Assembly (NCBI RefSeq): GCF_009662475.1
Contig: NZ_CP045571.1
Location: forward strand, 804,501-868,500
From: Acidithiobacillus thiooxidans ATCC 19377
GTDB taxonomy: Bacteria > Pseudomonadota > Gammaproteobacteria > Acidithiobacillales > Acidithiobacillaceae
Reading direction: 5' to 3'
Length of the DNA stretch: 64,000 nt
The translations under genes were made by a program, and so were the position numbers. This document shows, in pieces, positions 45,235 to 54,576 of this stretch. Within the stretch, counting starts at the first letter, position 1. Each line of letters opens with the position of its first letter. A model generated the notes under the pieces. That model was given only the letters and a program-made list of their open reading frames with translations, was not told the DNA's origin and searched no databases.

Positions 45235-46649
45235 GAGCTATAGTCAAATCTGGTGTATGAGCATTTTCTGACATAGATCAGGCGGCGGTCTGTTGATCAT
45301 CCGGCAGGGTGAGGTTAGCCGGTAAGCCATCGATAAATTTCACCCCTGCAAAAAGCTGCAGGACTTTCTCTGGAGCATAAATCCCAATCCAGCGTTTTTC
45401 AGCCTGCTGCAGCATCTTGAAACCCAATCCCAGAAAGCTGCTGCGTGATACACAGTTCTTCGTCCGGGTAGTCCGGTGGCGTACCGTAGCGAAGGTGGAC
45501 TCAATGGCATTGGTGGTCCGGATATGCCGCCAGTGTTCGGCCGGAAAATCATAGAAAGCGAGCAATTCAGCCCGATCTTTTTCCAGTTTAGCCACGGCCT
45601 TGGGATACTTTGCCTGGTAATTGCGCACAAACACGTCCAGTGCTTTTTCCGCAGCCTGGCGATTGGCGGCCATCCAGATTTCCTGCAACGCTGCCTTGGC
45701 TTTGCTCTGTTGGGCTTTGGGAAGTTCGTTGAGAATGTTGGCGGTCTTATGCACCCAGCAGCGTTGCTGACCAGTTTCGGGATAGGCTTCATCCAGTGCG
45801 GCCCAAAACCCCATGGCACCATCCCCAATGGCGAGCAAAGGGGCCGTCTCCAGACCGCGCGCCTGCAGGTCACGCAGGATCTCCAGCCAGGAAGCTTTGG
45901 ATTCGCGCAGGCCGTCACTGACACTGACCAGCTCTTTCTTGCCCTCTGCCGTCACGCCGATAATCACCAGCAGGCAGATACGCGGATCCTCCTCCGCACG
46001 GAGGTTCGTATAAATACCGTCTACCCACCAGTAAGCATAGCGCTTTCCCTGTAGGGAGCGGTGTTGCCAATGGGCATACTCTTGCGCCCACTCCGCCTTG
46101 AGACGTCCCAACACCGCAGGTGAAAGTCCCTTGGCCTCATCACCCAGCAAAATGGAAAGGGCTTCCTGCATGTGGCCGGAAGACACCCCATGCAGATAGA
46201 GCCAAGGTACTGTAGCGGCTACCGTTCGTGATTTGCGTACATACGGAGGCGCCAGTACCGAATTGAATTTGATCCCCGATCCTGAGCGGTCCCGCACCTT
46301 GGGTACTTTGACGGGTACCGGACCCAGAGCGGTCATGATCTCGCGCTCCGGCAGATGCCCATTACGCACGACCGCCTGACGCCCATCAACCATCCGCACT
46401 GTCGCAAATTCTTCCAGCAATACCGCCACCTCTGCCTCTATGGCCTGCTCAATCAGAGAGCGTGCCGCGCGTCGAAGTATCCCTTCAATGCCCAGACCCA
46501 ACTCTCCCATCCCACCTGCTATTACGGTATTCTTTTCCACGGCGTACTCCTTATGTTGCTCTTTGAGTCGGAAACCCTTTGTAGCAACAGTACGCCACCT
46601 CATTCAAGCCAGTTGTAACGCGCCCGTACACCACTTTCGAGCATAGCTC
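45235..46649 (-). mobile_element. IS256-family insertion sequence, copy 4
   Basis: 1415 bp with target duplication AGTTAGCTG at 45226-45234 and 46650-46658. It lies in non-coding DNA left of the glycosyltransferase genes. At diagnostic sites it is intermediate between copies 1/3 and copies 2/5. Confidence 0.95.
45278..46540 (-). CDS. IS256-family transposase, copy 4
   Basis: Same transposase from the GTG at 46540 (ATG alternative at 46603). It has Met in EIMTALG, as in copies 2 and 5, but Ser in SVSDG and Thr in LETAPLL, as in copies 1 and 3. Catalytic residues are intact. Confidence 0.95.
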   Translation of the reverse strand: MEKNTVIAGGMGELGLGIEGILRRAARSLIEQAIEAEVAVLLEEFATVRMVDGRQAVVRNGHLPEREIMTALGPVPVKVPKVRDRSGSGIKFNSVLAPPYVRKSRTVAATVPWLYLHGVSSGHMQEALSILLGDEAKGLSPAVLGRLKAEWAQEYAHWQHRSLQGKRYAYWWVDGIYTNLRAEEDPRICLLVIIGVTAEGKKELVSVSDGLRESKASWLEILRDLQARGLETAPLLAIGDGAMGFWAALDEAYPETGQQRCWVHKTANILNELPKAQQSKAKAALQEIWMAANRQAAEKALDVFVRNYQAKYPKAVAKLEKDRAELLAFYDFPAEHWRHIRTTNAIESTFATVRHRTTRTKNCVSRSSFLGLGFKMLQQAEKRWIGIYAPEKVLQLFAGVKFIDGLPANLTLPDDQQTAA

Positions 46650-46922
46650 AGTTAGCTGTCAGGTGGCGAAGCTGTAACTGATTGTCTACGGGGCTGATTG
46701 GGTTGGCTATCTCACCATTGGCTAGAAATGTCGCCAAATGGCTCTTTGCATCTTCAACAAAACTGATCAGGCTCTGTGAACTCTGGTCGGAAGGGGGTCC
46801 TCGGTTGCTTAGCCAGTTTGTATGGGTGCTAACACAACGACTATGGTTTAATGACTTCAGAAGGTGTATGTCGGCCTTATCAACTAACAACATCAGTTGT
46901 TACCAACCCAATAATTCTCTAG

Positions 46923-47762
46923 ATGCAGCCTGAACCAGACAGCCCTGAGCACCATCGACAACGATCAGAGTTCATCAGAAACTTGGTTCAAAGGCAATTC
47001 GTTCAGGAGCCGCTTGACGATGGGCTGCTGCAAGCCACGCCCAGAACGGTCGTGCAGTTTTGGCATAACCAACGACAGATGCCGGATGACGTTAAAGAGT
47101 GCATTGACTCTTGGGTGCGATGGGAGGCGAAAGGTTTTAAGCATCGACTATTTGACGAGTGTAGCGCGAAGGTGTTTATTGATCACAATTTTGGGGTGCG
47201 CCACAAGCAGGCTTTCGAGTGTTGCTATCATCCGGCCATGCAGGCCGACTACTTTAGGCTCTGTTATCTGTTAGTCGAGGGAGGCCTCTATGTCGATGCA
47301 GACGAAGTTTGCATTTCTGCGGACATTGGCTGTTTGTTTAACGGCAGTCGGCTGAAGGTTCAGCCTCTGTGTTACGACATCGATTCTGGAACAATGGTGA
47401 GCCCGTCCGTTTTTCTGAGTGTTGACGCCTTCGATTCAAGTTGGATTTTTTACTTCAATAACAATCCACTCATTGCATGCCGGGGGCATCCGATTATTGA
47501 GAATGCGCTTAGCAGGGCGACAATTCTTCTTGAACTCGCTGGTAAAAACGAGTTGCCGGAAATCCAGGCGACGACCGGTCCTGGAAACCTTTCGAAGGCG
47601 ATTTTCGAGTTTGACACCATCTTGGGATGTGTCGAAAGCGAACTACTGGTGTTACGTGACTGGGATGCATTTGCTATATCAAAATGGCCATTGAGCTACC
47701 GCAGCGATGCTAGGAATTGGCGGCTCTCCAATCAACAAAAGTTCTATCGTAACGGCGGTTAG
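46923..47762 (+). CDS. Glycosyltransferase family 32-like (OCH1-type)
   Basis: A 279-aa protein with the GT32 pattern: VVQFWHNQRQMPDDVKECID at the N-terminus, then HPAMQADYFRLCYLLVEGGL leading into YVDADEVC, whose DxD binds metal and the sugar nucleotide. The C-terminal part has TTGPGNLSKAIFE, corresponding to the usual TGP motif. It probably adds a hexose in extracellular polysaccharide or lipopolysaccharide synthesis. No good ribosome-binding site precedes the ATG at 46923. The next glycosyltransferase gene begins 7 bp after its stop, so the two form one unit. Confidence 0.85.
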   Translation: MQPEPDSPEHHRQRSEFIRNLVQRQFVQEPLDDGLLQATPRTVVQFWHNQRQMPDDVKECIDSWVRWEAKGFKHRLFDECSAKVFIDHNFGVRHKQAFECCYHPAMQADYFRLCYLLVEGGLYVDADEVCISADIGCLFNGSRLKVQPLCYDIDSGTMVSPSVFLSVDAFDSSWIFYFNNNPLIACRGHPIIENALSRATILLELAGKNELPEIQATTGPGNLSKAIFEFDTILGCVESELLVLRDWDAFAISKWPLSYRSDARNWRLSNQQKFYRNGG

Positions 47763-47769
47763 TTTTCGA

Positions 47770-49209
47770 ATGAACCTTTCAAAGCCCCTGCGCATGGTAT
47801 CGCGCCTGCTGTATTCCTTGTTCCTGCAAGGCCGGCTCCACCTGCAGCGTCAACAGTGCCTAGCGTTCGTCTCACATTCCGACGTTCGACAAACAGGTAT
47901 CGATCCGATTTTTGTCATAAACTTAGACAGGCAGCCGGACCGATGGACTGCCATATATCGGGAGCTCGGTCACATCATGGATGCCGCTGGTAACCCGCTA
48001 TCGGAGCGAGCCATTAGATACTCGGCATGCGATGCGTTGACCAATCCTGACGAATTGTTTGGCACTGCTGACATTACGCCTTATTACACGCTAGGCGATC
48101 AGCTATTCGTTGAACCGCAACCTGACGCTGTCCCAGACGCGTTTGACTTGGAGCGACCGATTAGGATGAGTGACGCAGAAGTCGCCATTGCGCGCTCCCA
48201 TATCGATATCTGGAAAACGATTGCAACGTCCGATGCCTCTTACACTCTTGTGCTCGAGGACGACGTCTGGTTCGGGCATGACTTTGGGCAGCTTGTCGAT
48301 CAGGCTTGGTCTGAGATGAAAGTAGCCAATTGCGCCAGACCAGCCTTCGATATGCTGTACCTGTCTTATCAGGAAGTGCGCCACGGCGCGCCAAAAGAAT
48401 TCGTTTCAAAGACCGTATTTCGCCCGGAACGCGGTCTTTGGTATTTGTCTGGGTATGTGCTGTCGAAGAAAGGCGCTCTGTTGCTACTTGAGCTTCTTCC
48501 CTGTCGCGGTCCCGTCGATCTCTGGATAAATCACATGTTCCGAGAAATGGACGTCCGGGCTTTGAGACGTTCAGTGATCAGCCAGCGTCTCGATCTCAGC
48601 TCGACGAACTCATACTCAATCCTACCGACATTGAGCCGAATTGGTATTATCGACGGCGGTAACACGGCACTTTTTCAGCGGCGGCCGACCTGCTCCCCTG
48701 TGTTCGCATTTGGAGCTTCTGGGTTCCGAATGTCATCGCTCGCTATGGCACTCTTGATGCTTGGTTATCGTTGCTGTAGCGATTTTGACCGGATTCCGGA
48801 ATGTGAGTTAGACAGCCTTCTTAATGGCCGCACCGATCGTGTTTTCGACGCCTACGTAAACATCGAATCGCTTGTGCCGCATGCTAGGGTGCTCACGCAG
48901 CGCTTTCCGCACGCCAAGTTCATCGTGATCGACGAAGTGGCAGGAGCCGCAGAAGCTCTAGATGGCGGTGCGCTGGAAGGGGCGGACGTACTTCGTTTAT
49001 ATGGCGAAACTCCCAACACTTGGCGTGGGCTTTGCGAGCATCTGAAAGTCGCACCGCCGATCGCGCCTTACCCATCTGTTCGTTATTTTGGGCAGCGAAG
49101 GTATCGGAGCGCATCAGTCGACGAGCTAACGACCCGCCCAGCAAAACAACTTAGGCACGACCAGTCGCCGTGGATTGTGGAACGAGCTATAGTCAAATCT
49201 GGTGTATGA
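47770..49209 (+). pseudogene. GT25 glycosyltransferase + sulfotransferase-like protein, 5' part of a gene split by IS256 copy 5
   Basis: The first about 250 residues are a family 25 glycosyltransferase: IDPIFVINLDRQPDRW, the DAEVAIARSHIDIWK motif and VLEDDVWFG. From about residue 300 a second domain resembles P-loop sulfotransferases: FAFGASGFRMSSLAMALLML, FPHAKFIVIDE and NTWRGLCEHL. Its PAPS-binding loop is altered, so it may be inactive. The last residues after WIVE come from the IS. Without the IS the frame continues into 50608-51386, for a 730-aa three-domain protein. The ATG at 47770 is preferred over 47707, which overlaps the GT32 gene. Confidence 0.8.
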
Positions 49210-50598
49210 GCATTTTCTGACATAGATCAGGCGGCGGTCTGTTGATCATCCGGCAGGGTGAGGTTAGCCGGTAAGCCATCGATAAATTTCACCCCTGCAA
49301 AAAGCTGCAGGACTTTCTCTGGAGCATAAATCCCAATCCAGCGTTTTTCAGCCTGCTGCAGCATCTTGAAACCCAATCCCAGAAAGCTGCTGCGTGATAC
49401 ACAGTTCTTCGTCCGGGTAGTCCGGTGGCGTACCGTAGCGAAGGTGGACTCAATGGCATTGGTGGTCCGGATATGCCGCCAGTGTTCGGCTGGAAAATCA
49501 TAGAAAGCGAGCAATTCAGCCCGATCTTTTTCCAGTTTAGCCACGGCCTTGGGATACTTTGCCTGGTAATTGCGCACAAACACGTCCAGTGCTTTTTCCG
49601 CAGCCTGGCGATTGGCGGCCATCCAGATTTCCTGCAACGCTGCCTTGGCTTTGCTCTGTTGGGCTTTGGGAAGTTCGTTGAGAATGTTGGCGGTCTTATG
49701 CACCCAGCAGCGTTGCTGACCAGTTTCGGGATAGGCTTCATCCAGTGCGGCCCAAAACCCCATGGCACCATCCCCAATGGCGAGCAAAGGGGCCGCCTCC
49801 AGACCGCGCGCCTGCAGGTCACGCAGGATCTCCAGCCAGGAAGCTTTGGATTCGCGCAGGCCGTCACTGACACTGACCAGCTCTTTCTTGCCCTCTGCCG
49901 TCACGCCGATAATCACCAGCAGGCAGATACGCGGATCCTCCTCCGCACGGAGGTTCGTATAAATACCGTCTACCCACCAGTAAGCATAGCGCTTTCCCTG
50001 TAGGGAGCGGTGTTGCCAATGGGCATACTCTTGCGCCCACTCCGCCTTGAGACGTCCCAACACCGCAGGTGAAAGTCCCTTGGCCTCATCACCCAGCAAA
50101 ATGGAAAGGGCTTCCTGCATGTGGCCGGAAGACACCCCATGCAGATAGAGCCAAGGTACTGTAGCGGCTACCGTTCGTGATTTGCGTACATACGGAGGCG
50201 CCAGTACCGAATTGAATTTGATCCCCGATCCTGAGCGGTCCCGCACCTTGGGTACTTTGACGGGTACCGGACCCAGAGCGGTCATGATCTCGCGCTCCGG
50301 CAGATGCCCATTACGCACGACCGCCTGACGCCCATCAACCATCCGCACTGTCGCAAATTCTTCCAGCAATACCGCCACCTCTGCCTCTATGGCCTGCTCA
50401 ATCAGAGAGCGTGCCGCGCGTCGAAGTATCCCTTCAATGCCCAGACCCAACTCTCCCATCCCACCTGCTATTACGGTATTCTTTTCCACGGCGTACTCCT
50501 TATGTTGCTCTTTGAGTCGGAAACCCTTTGTAGCAACAGTACGCCACCTCATTCAAGCCAGTTGTAACGCGCCCGTACACCACTTTCGAGCATAGCTC
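49184..50598 (-). mobile_element. IS256-family insertion sequence, copy 5
   Basis: 1415 bp with target duplication TTGTGGAAC at 49175-49183 and 50599-50607. It splits the GT25-GH16 fusion gene. In sequence it is closest to copy 2. Confidence 0.95.
49227..50489 (-). CDS. IS256-family transposase, copy 5
   Basis: Same transposase from the GTG at 50489 (ATG alternative at 50552), with Met in EIMTALG, Ser in SVSDG and Ala in LEAAPLL. Catalytic residues are intact. Confidence 0.95.
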   Translation of the reverse strand: MEKNTVIAGGMGELGLGIEGILRRAARSLIEQAIEAEVAVLLEEFATVRMVDGRQAVVRNGHLPEREIMTALGPVPVKVPKVRDRSGSGIKFNSVLAPPYVRKSRTVAATVPWLYLHGVSSGHMQEALSILLGDEAKGLSPAVLGRLKAEWAQEYAHWQHRSLQGKRYAYWWVDGIYTNLRAEEDPRICLLVIIGVTAEGKKELVSVSDGLRESKASWLEILRDLQARGLEAAPLLAIGDGAMGFWAALDEAYPETGQQRCWVHKTANILNELPKAQQSKAKAALQEIWMAANRQAAEKALDVFVRNYQAKYPKAVAKLEKDRAELLAFYDFPAEHWRHIRTTNAIESTFATVRHRTTRTKNCVSRSSFLGLGFKMLQQAEKRWIGIYAPEKVLQLFAGVKFIDGLPANLTLPDDQQTAA

Positions 50599-50600
50599 TT

Positions 50601-51386
50601 GTGGAACCGCGTGCGAGTTGGAAGGGAATCAGGGCGAGCGCATTCAATCAAATGGAAGCATCATTCTCATCACGGGTGATCTTTGAGGACAACCTGGCTG
50701 ATATCCAGCCAGCACGGTGGTTGTTGCGAAACGATACATTTCCCGGGAATCTTGGACTGTTTCGCCCTGCCAATGTTATCCCACAACTGAGCGGTGGCCT
50801 TTCACTGACGGTTATCAAGGAGCCGCTTGGCGTTCGAAATCTTAGTGCGGCAGCGGTCTCCAGCAGAAGTAATTTCTTGTTTGGGCGCTTCGAAGTTGCG
50901 CTGCAAGCGACGAATGTCCCAGGCTTGGTGACCGGATTTTTCCTTCACCGTGAGTCGCCCCGACAGGAAATTGACGTCGAGATCACAGGTAATCGTCCTG
51001 ACCGGCTGTTGGTCAACGTATTCTACAACCCGGGTTCAGAAGGGGCGAAGTTCGACTACGGTTACCGGGGAACCCCCGTTAGCATTCCGTTGGGGTTTGA
51101 CGCATCAAAAACCTTACATCGGTTTGCCATTGAATGGGATCCATGCTTCGTGCGGTGGTTTGTCGATGGTGAATTAGTTCACTGTCGCGTCACATGGGGT
51201 CCGACTCCAATTCCTCACCTGCCCATGACGTTGCATGTCAATACGTGGCCAACCCGCTCTCATGAGCTTGCAGGTCGGTTGGCACTCCGCGCGCTACCGG
51301 CGTCAGCTATAGTACGCCGAATCTCCGTTGACTCGTTCAATGCTGACACGCGACCGCAATTGGCTTCTGTCCCAGAGGATATTTGA
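50601..51386 (+). pseudogene. GH16 glycoside hydrolase, 3' part of the split GT25-sulfotransferase-like-GH16 gene
   Basis: About 260 residues of a laminarin/lichenan-type family 16 hydrolase or transglycosylase. The catalytic motif is EIDVE in RQEIDVEITG, and FAIEWDPCFVRWFVDGELVH is the usual GH16 strand. There is no signal peptide, because in the intact gene this domain was C-terminal to the GT25 part. A GTG at 50601 might restart translation, but no ribosome-binding site is clear. Joined with 47770-49183 it forms one continuous frame. Confidence 0.82.
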
Positions 51387-51602
51387 ATACCTACAAAGCT
51401 CAGAAGTTAACCTAAGTGTAGTGTTGCATCTGTTTACTGCTTAAGCGGCTGTTGGAGCGAATGACCTTTTGCAGTCTTCCTGCTTCTCCATAAAATGCGG
51501 GTGTTGACCCGGGAAACCCGCTCAGGATTGTCCGTAATCTGGCGGGCATCCAGTAGCGGACGGAGGGGTGGATGGGGTTTAGGCGCAACCTTCATCCGGG
51601 GT

Positions 51603-52067
51603 TTAACCCGTGGCGCGATTTTGGGGGAAAGCAATTTGCGGGGAAAACAAGAGGATCAGTTGATCCAGTTTATCCGTCTGGCGTTCCAACTTGTCTTCGA
51701 AGCGATCCATTCTCGCCGTGGCAGCCGATTCGGCATGCTCCATCCGAGCGCCAAGAGTAGACTCCAGGTGCTCCATATTTACGCCGAAGGCTGATTCCAG
51801 CTGCTTCACTTGGGCCTCAAGACCGGATCCCATCTTGCTGATTTGGTCCTCAATACGGTTCATGCGGCCATCCAACCGGGTTTCCATGCGCGCTGAGGCT
51901 TCCGTTGCCTCATGGCGTTGCGCAAGGATCTGGGCCACCTGTTCACCAAGCCGTTTACTCGTCTGACCTTGCACGCCACGGACCTCGGCGATTTGCGCCT
52001 TGATCGCGTCCAGTTCAGGCACCCGAAAAGCCGGTAGGGCTTGTTCAGCGTCGTCGGCCATCGCCAT
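51603..52067 (-). CDS. Coiled-coil protein of unknown function
   Basis: A 154-aa soluble protein that is almost entirely coiled coil: heptads from about residue 25 to 140 with repeated RM-x-x-x-E units (ARMETRLDGRMNRIEDQIS, LGARMEHAESAATARMDRF). I do not recognise a family. The ATG at 52067 has AAGGGAG about 7 nt upstream; GTG at 52073 and ATG at 52061 are alternatives. A perfect AT-rich palindrome lies 76 bp upstream. Confidence 0.65.
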   Translation of the reverse strand: MAMADDAEQALPAFRVPELDAIKAQIAEVRGVQGQTSKRLGEQVAQILAQRHEATEASARMETRLDGRMNRIEDQISKMGSGLEAQVKQLESAFGVNMEHLESTLGARMEHAESAATARMDRFEDKLERQTDKLDQLILLFSPQIAFPQNRATG

Positions 52068-52142
52068 GAGCACGCTCCCTTGAAAGAATCGATAATTAGC
52101 ATAAGCCGCCGGTAGAGGGGAGGCAACTTGGGACCTGAATAT

Positions 52143-52166
52143 TTCTGATTATAGTTATAATCAGAA
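52143..52166. promoter_or_regulatory. AT-rich perfect palindrome upstream of the coiled-coil gene
   Basis: TTCTGATTAT-AGTT-ATAATCAGAA: 10-bp perfect arms around a 4-nt centre. It sits where a promoter or operator for the gene starting at 52067 (- strand) would be. The rest of 52074-52327 has no visible gene. Confidence 0.5.
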
Positions 52167-52327
52167 GTCGTTCCCAGGGGGTGTCTGACCCCCCCAGGCA
52201 GCGTCAGGGCTTGCGGTGTTTGCGGGTGCGCCTGCCCGCCCGTGTGGCTCAGGTTGCCGTGCGATCGAATACCTGAGTTGCGGGGTTTTTGGGACTATGA
52301 GCCATCTAAAACCAACAGGAAGATTGA

Positions 52328-52702
52328 CTATTTTGCCCCGCATACGGCTTTTATGAGAGCCGCACCAAACGTACCGGGGGCTCCATAAAAGGCTTCCCTA
52401 GACCCTCGTCCTCCTGAGTACGTGACAGTGCCGTGTAGGTAGTCAGTCTCTTGTATGTCTCTGATCAAGCCTGTAGTGCAGTTTATTTTATCGAGACTCA
52501 CTATCTCGTCATAAAAATGAGCGCCCACTTCCTGTCGGTGGTCACATTTAAGCTTTACCCAAAACTCCCCAGGTGAAGTCGCCTGCATAGCCCATTCAGT
52601 TTCGCCATTACTCCACGCCAGCTTTACCCACTGGGCCGCATAGGCGTTTGCAGCGGTTCCGGCCAGAAGCAGCGCCAAAACCGCCAATCTCAATTTCTTC
52701 AT
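52328..52702 (-). CDS. Secreted adhesin-E-like protein, paralogue 1
   Basis: A 124-aa protein with a clear signal peptide (MKKLRLAVLALLLAGTAANA, cleavage near AYA-AQ). The mature part has YDEIVSLDKINC, ETDYLHGTVTYS and a C-terminal APGTFGAALIKAVCGAK. It shares YDKIVSL-x-K-x-NC, Y-x-APGT and AVC-x-KK with the protein at 53182. The layout is like surface-adhesin protein E domains, an assignment I hold weakly. Two cysteines could form a disulfide. GGGGGGGGAG precedes the ATG. Confidence 0.7.
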   Translation of the reverse strand: MKKLRLAVLALLLAGTAANAYAAQWVKLAWSNGETEWAMQATSPGEFWVKLKCDHRQEVGAHFYDEIVSLDKINCTTGLIRDIQETDYLHGTVTYSGGRGSREAFYGAPGTFGAALIKAVCGAK

Positions 52703-52866
52703 ACTCCCCCCCCCAGAATGGCATTGCATCCACCATCTGCATGGTAACCTGTCCTTAATATCGTGACCATGTGGTACATTCTGTCCGCAACCAACAGGAG
52801 GATCGCCTCATATTATTTAGCACCGATAGTACCGTCCAATTTATGTTAGGCCATTAAGGAGCATGC

Positions 52867-53085
52867 ATGACTACACCACTTATTCGCCAAGTCGGGAAAG
52901 CCGACGCCAGCACCCTCGAGGATCTTCTTCTCATCATGGCTAAAAATATGGAGCGTTCGCTAATGGAAGCTGGTGCAACTCCAGGTAAAGACTATTCAAT
53001 CCGCGACCTATACACATTGTCGACACCATTCGCGCTTGAGGTCTTCAAGAAAAATGAAATGATGACATTCGCTGTAGAGTTCTAA
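52867..53085 (+). CDS. Small protein of unknown function
   Basis: A 72-aa soluble, mainly helical protein (MTTPLIRQVGKADASTLEDL...). It has no signal peptide or known motif. AAGGAG lies 6 nt before the ATG, a strong reason to think it is real. It is on the opposite strand from its secreted-protein neighbours. Confidence 0.6.
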   Translation: MTTPLIRQVGKADASTLEDLLLIMAKNMERSLMEAGATPGKDYSIRDLYTLSTPFALEVFKKNEMMTFAVEF

Positions 53086-53181
53086 GTTACCGCCTAATTG
53101 GCGTTTCACACCAAACCCCAGGACAGTAGTTCAGTGGGCGCGGCCTGCACCAGATGCCACCGATTGCTGTGCAGCCGTAGG

Positions 53182-53547
53182 CTACTTTTTGGAGCAGACT
53201 GCATTTAGTAAGACCGCAGATGCTGTTCCTGGGGCTGCGTATTGTTTGGGCTCATGGACAGACTCGCTTTCCAATACATGGTTGCCTAGATATATCGATA
53301 TTTGAAGTTCTTTAGTCCAAGCGGCGGCGCAATTTACTTTAGTTAAGGAAACTATTTTATCAAAATATTCCCCAGCTTTTCTTTGTGGAACGGAATATTG
53401 CATCTTCTCCCACACACAATCGTGGGGCTCAGCAGGCGCGATAAATAGAGCGTTGTCGCTTGCGTGCCCAATCTGCACCCAATTCGCTCCATACGCCACA
53501 CCAGTCAGCCCCATCAGAGCCACCAGCGCCAAACTTATTTTTCTCAT
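53182..53547 (-). CDS. Secreted adhesin-E-like protein, paralogue 2
   Basis: A 121-aa protein with a signal peptide (MRKISLALVALMGLTGVAYG). The mature part begins ANWVQIGHASDNALFIAP and contains FDKIVSLTKVNC and YAAPGTASAVLLNAVCSKK. It is a paralogue of 52328-52702. An ATG three codons upstream (53556) is possible. Periplasmic or surface location is expected; function unknown. Confidence 0.7.
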   Translation of the reverse strand: MRKISLALVALMGLTGVAYGANWVQIGHASDNALFIAPAEPHDCVWEKMQYSVPQRKAGEYFDKIVSLTKVNCAAAWTKELQISIYLGNHVLESESVHEPKQYAAPGTASAVLLNAVCSKK

Positions 53548-53568
53548 TTTACACATCCCAGAGCTCTA

Positions 53569-54069
53569 TTAGTTTTCTTGATAAAGACCGCCGCCAACAT
53601 CTGTATAAGTGTGGCCGTTTTGCCCAACTGCTAAGCCTCCACCAATCCCAACCACGGTGCCTCCGTTTCCATTTACAATGGGAATTGCTTGGCCCTGATT
53701 GCTATGATGACGGGCAGTGGCAGTATTTGGATAGACCCCATACTTCGCCATCTTTGCATCCTCTTTCGCTTCTTGTTTTACAAGCCGGACATCTTCTGCA
53801 GCAAGAGCCTTCTGTTTTTGTCTGGCTTTGTACTCCGCATTGGAAGCCGCGTTGGCCGCCAGGATTTCTGGATTGGCCCTCGAAATAGACACTTCAACAC
53901 CGCCCTCAGTATAAGCGCCGTGAAAGTGACCGCCCATACCATTTTCTGCCGAAGGTGGCGAGTCGCTGTAGGTATCAATCCCGTTTTCTACCCACTCATA
54001 TATAGTGGCTTGGGCCATCCCTGCATACCCTACTACCGCCATCAGCATAGCCACTCCCAGTTTTTTCAA
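53569..54069 (-). CDS. Secreted DUF4124-type protein
   Basis: A 166-aa protein starting at a TTG (54069) behind GGGGGGC, which gives a signal peptide KKLGVAMLMAVVGYAGMAQA. After it comes TIYEWVENGIDTYSDSPP, the DUF4124 pattern (I-Y-x-W-V-D-x-x-G-x-x-x-Y-S-D-x-P-P). A helical, Ala/Lys-rich middle follows, then a Gly-rich tail (GGTVVGIGGGLAVGQNGHTY). It is 22 bp after the paralogue 2 start in transcription order, so the secreted genes may be one unit. The frame is open back to 54225 but that part looks non-coding. Confidence 0.6.
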   Translation of the reverse strand: MKKLGVAMLMAVVGYAGMAQATIYEWVENGIDTYSDSPPSAENGMGGHFHGAYTEGGVEVSISRANPEILAANAASNAEYKARQKQKALAAEDVRLVKQEAKEDAKMAKYGVYPNTATARHHSNQGQAIPIVNGNGGTVVGIGGGLAVGQNGHTYTDVGGGLYQEN

Positions 54070-54165
54070 GACAGCCCCCCAGAATGGCGTCACTTCATCG
54101 TTTTGTAGTTTAACATTGGCGTGGGGAATATCTATATGTATCAATTTACGAAGGAGAAATAAAAT

Positions 54166-54411
54166 ATGTATAAACATACGATGACCCTGAAGCGGGACGG
54201 GATGAAGGGGTTTTTGTCCAGGCAACGTATTGGAACTGATGTAATTAATGCTCTGAACGCTATTTCAGGGGTGAAAGAGCCAGAAATCGTGAGTGAGTCA
54301 AATGAACAAGTAAAGCTCACGTATTCATGGGTCGACGATGGCAACTTCATGAAAATCGACGATCAATTGGCGGGCTTTGGTCTTGCCCGCGTGGAGGTCG
54401 AACAAGCCTAG
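54166..54411 (+). CDS. Small protein of unknown function
   Basis: An 81-aa protein with an excellent ribosome-binding site (GAAGGAGAAATAAA before ATG). The composition looks like a small alpha/beta domain: LKRDGMKGFLSRQRIGTDV, VKEPEIVSESNEQVKLTYSW and GFGLARVEVEQA. There is no signal peptide or known motif. Confidence 0.6.
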   Translation: MYKHTMTLKRDGMKGFLSRQRIGTDVINALNAISGVKEPEIVSESNEQVKLTYSWVDDGNFMKIDDQLAGFGLARVEVEQA

Positions 54412-54576
54412 GAGATACGCCCTGACGTTTTAATGTCCTGCAGAACGGGTTTTAAGATTCCGTGACCCGTCACGTTATTTTGTTACTGTAACGGTCCATG
54501 CTTGAGACTCCCGGATTGTTAATACGCTGGTCTGGGTCCAAACAACACGAGCAAAAGTGGCAATTAAGTATCCGGG

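Noticed and set aside
46659-46922. Possible small genes on both strands between IS copy 4 and the GT32 gene
   Set aside because: The + frame 46682-46933 and - frame 46648-46893 overlap each other, lack ribosome-binding sites and the - frame starts inside the IS target repeat area.
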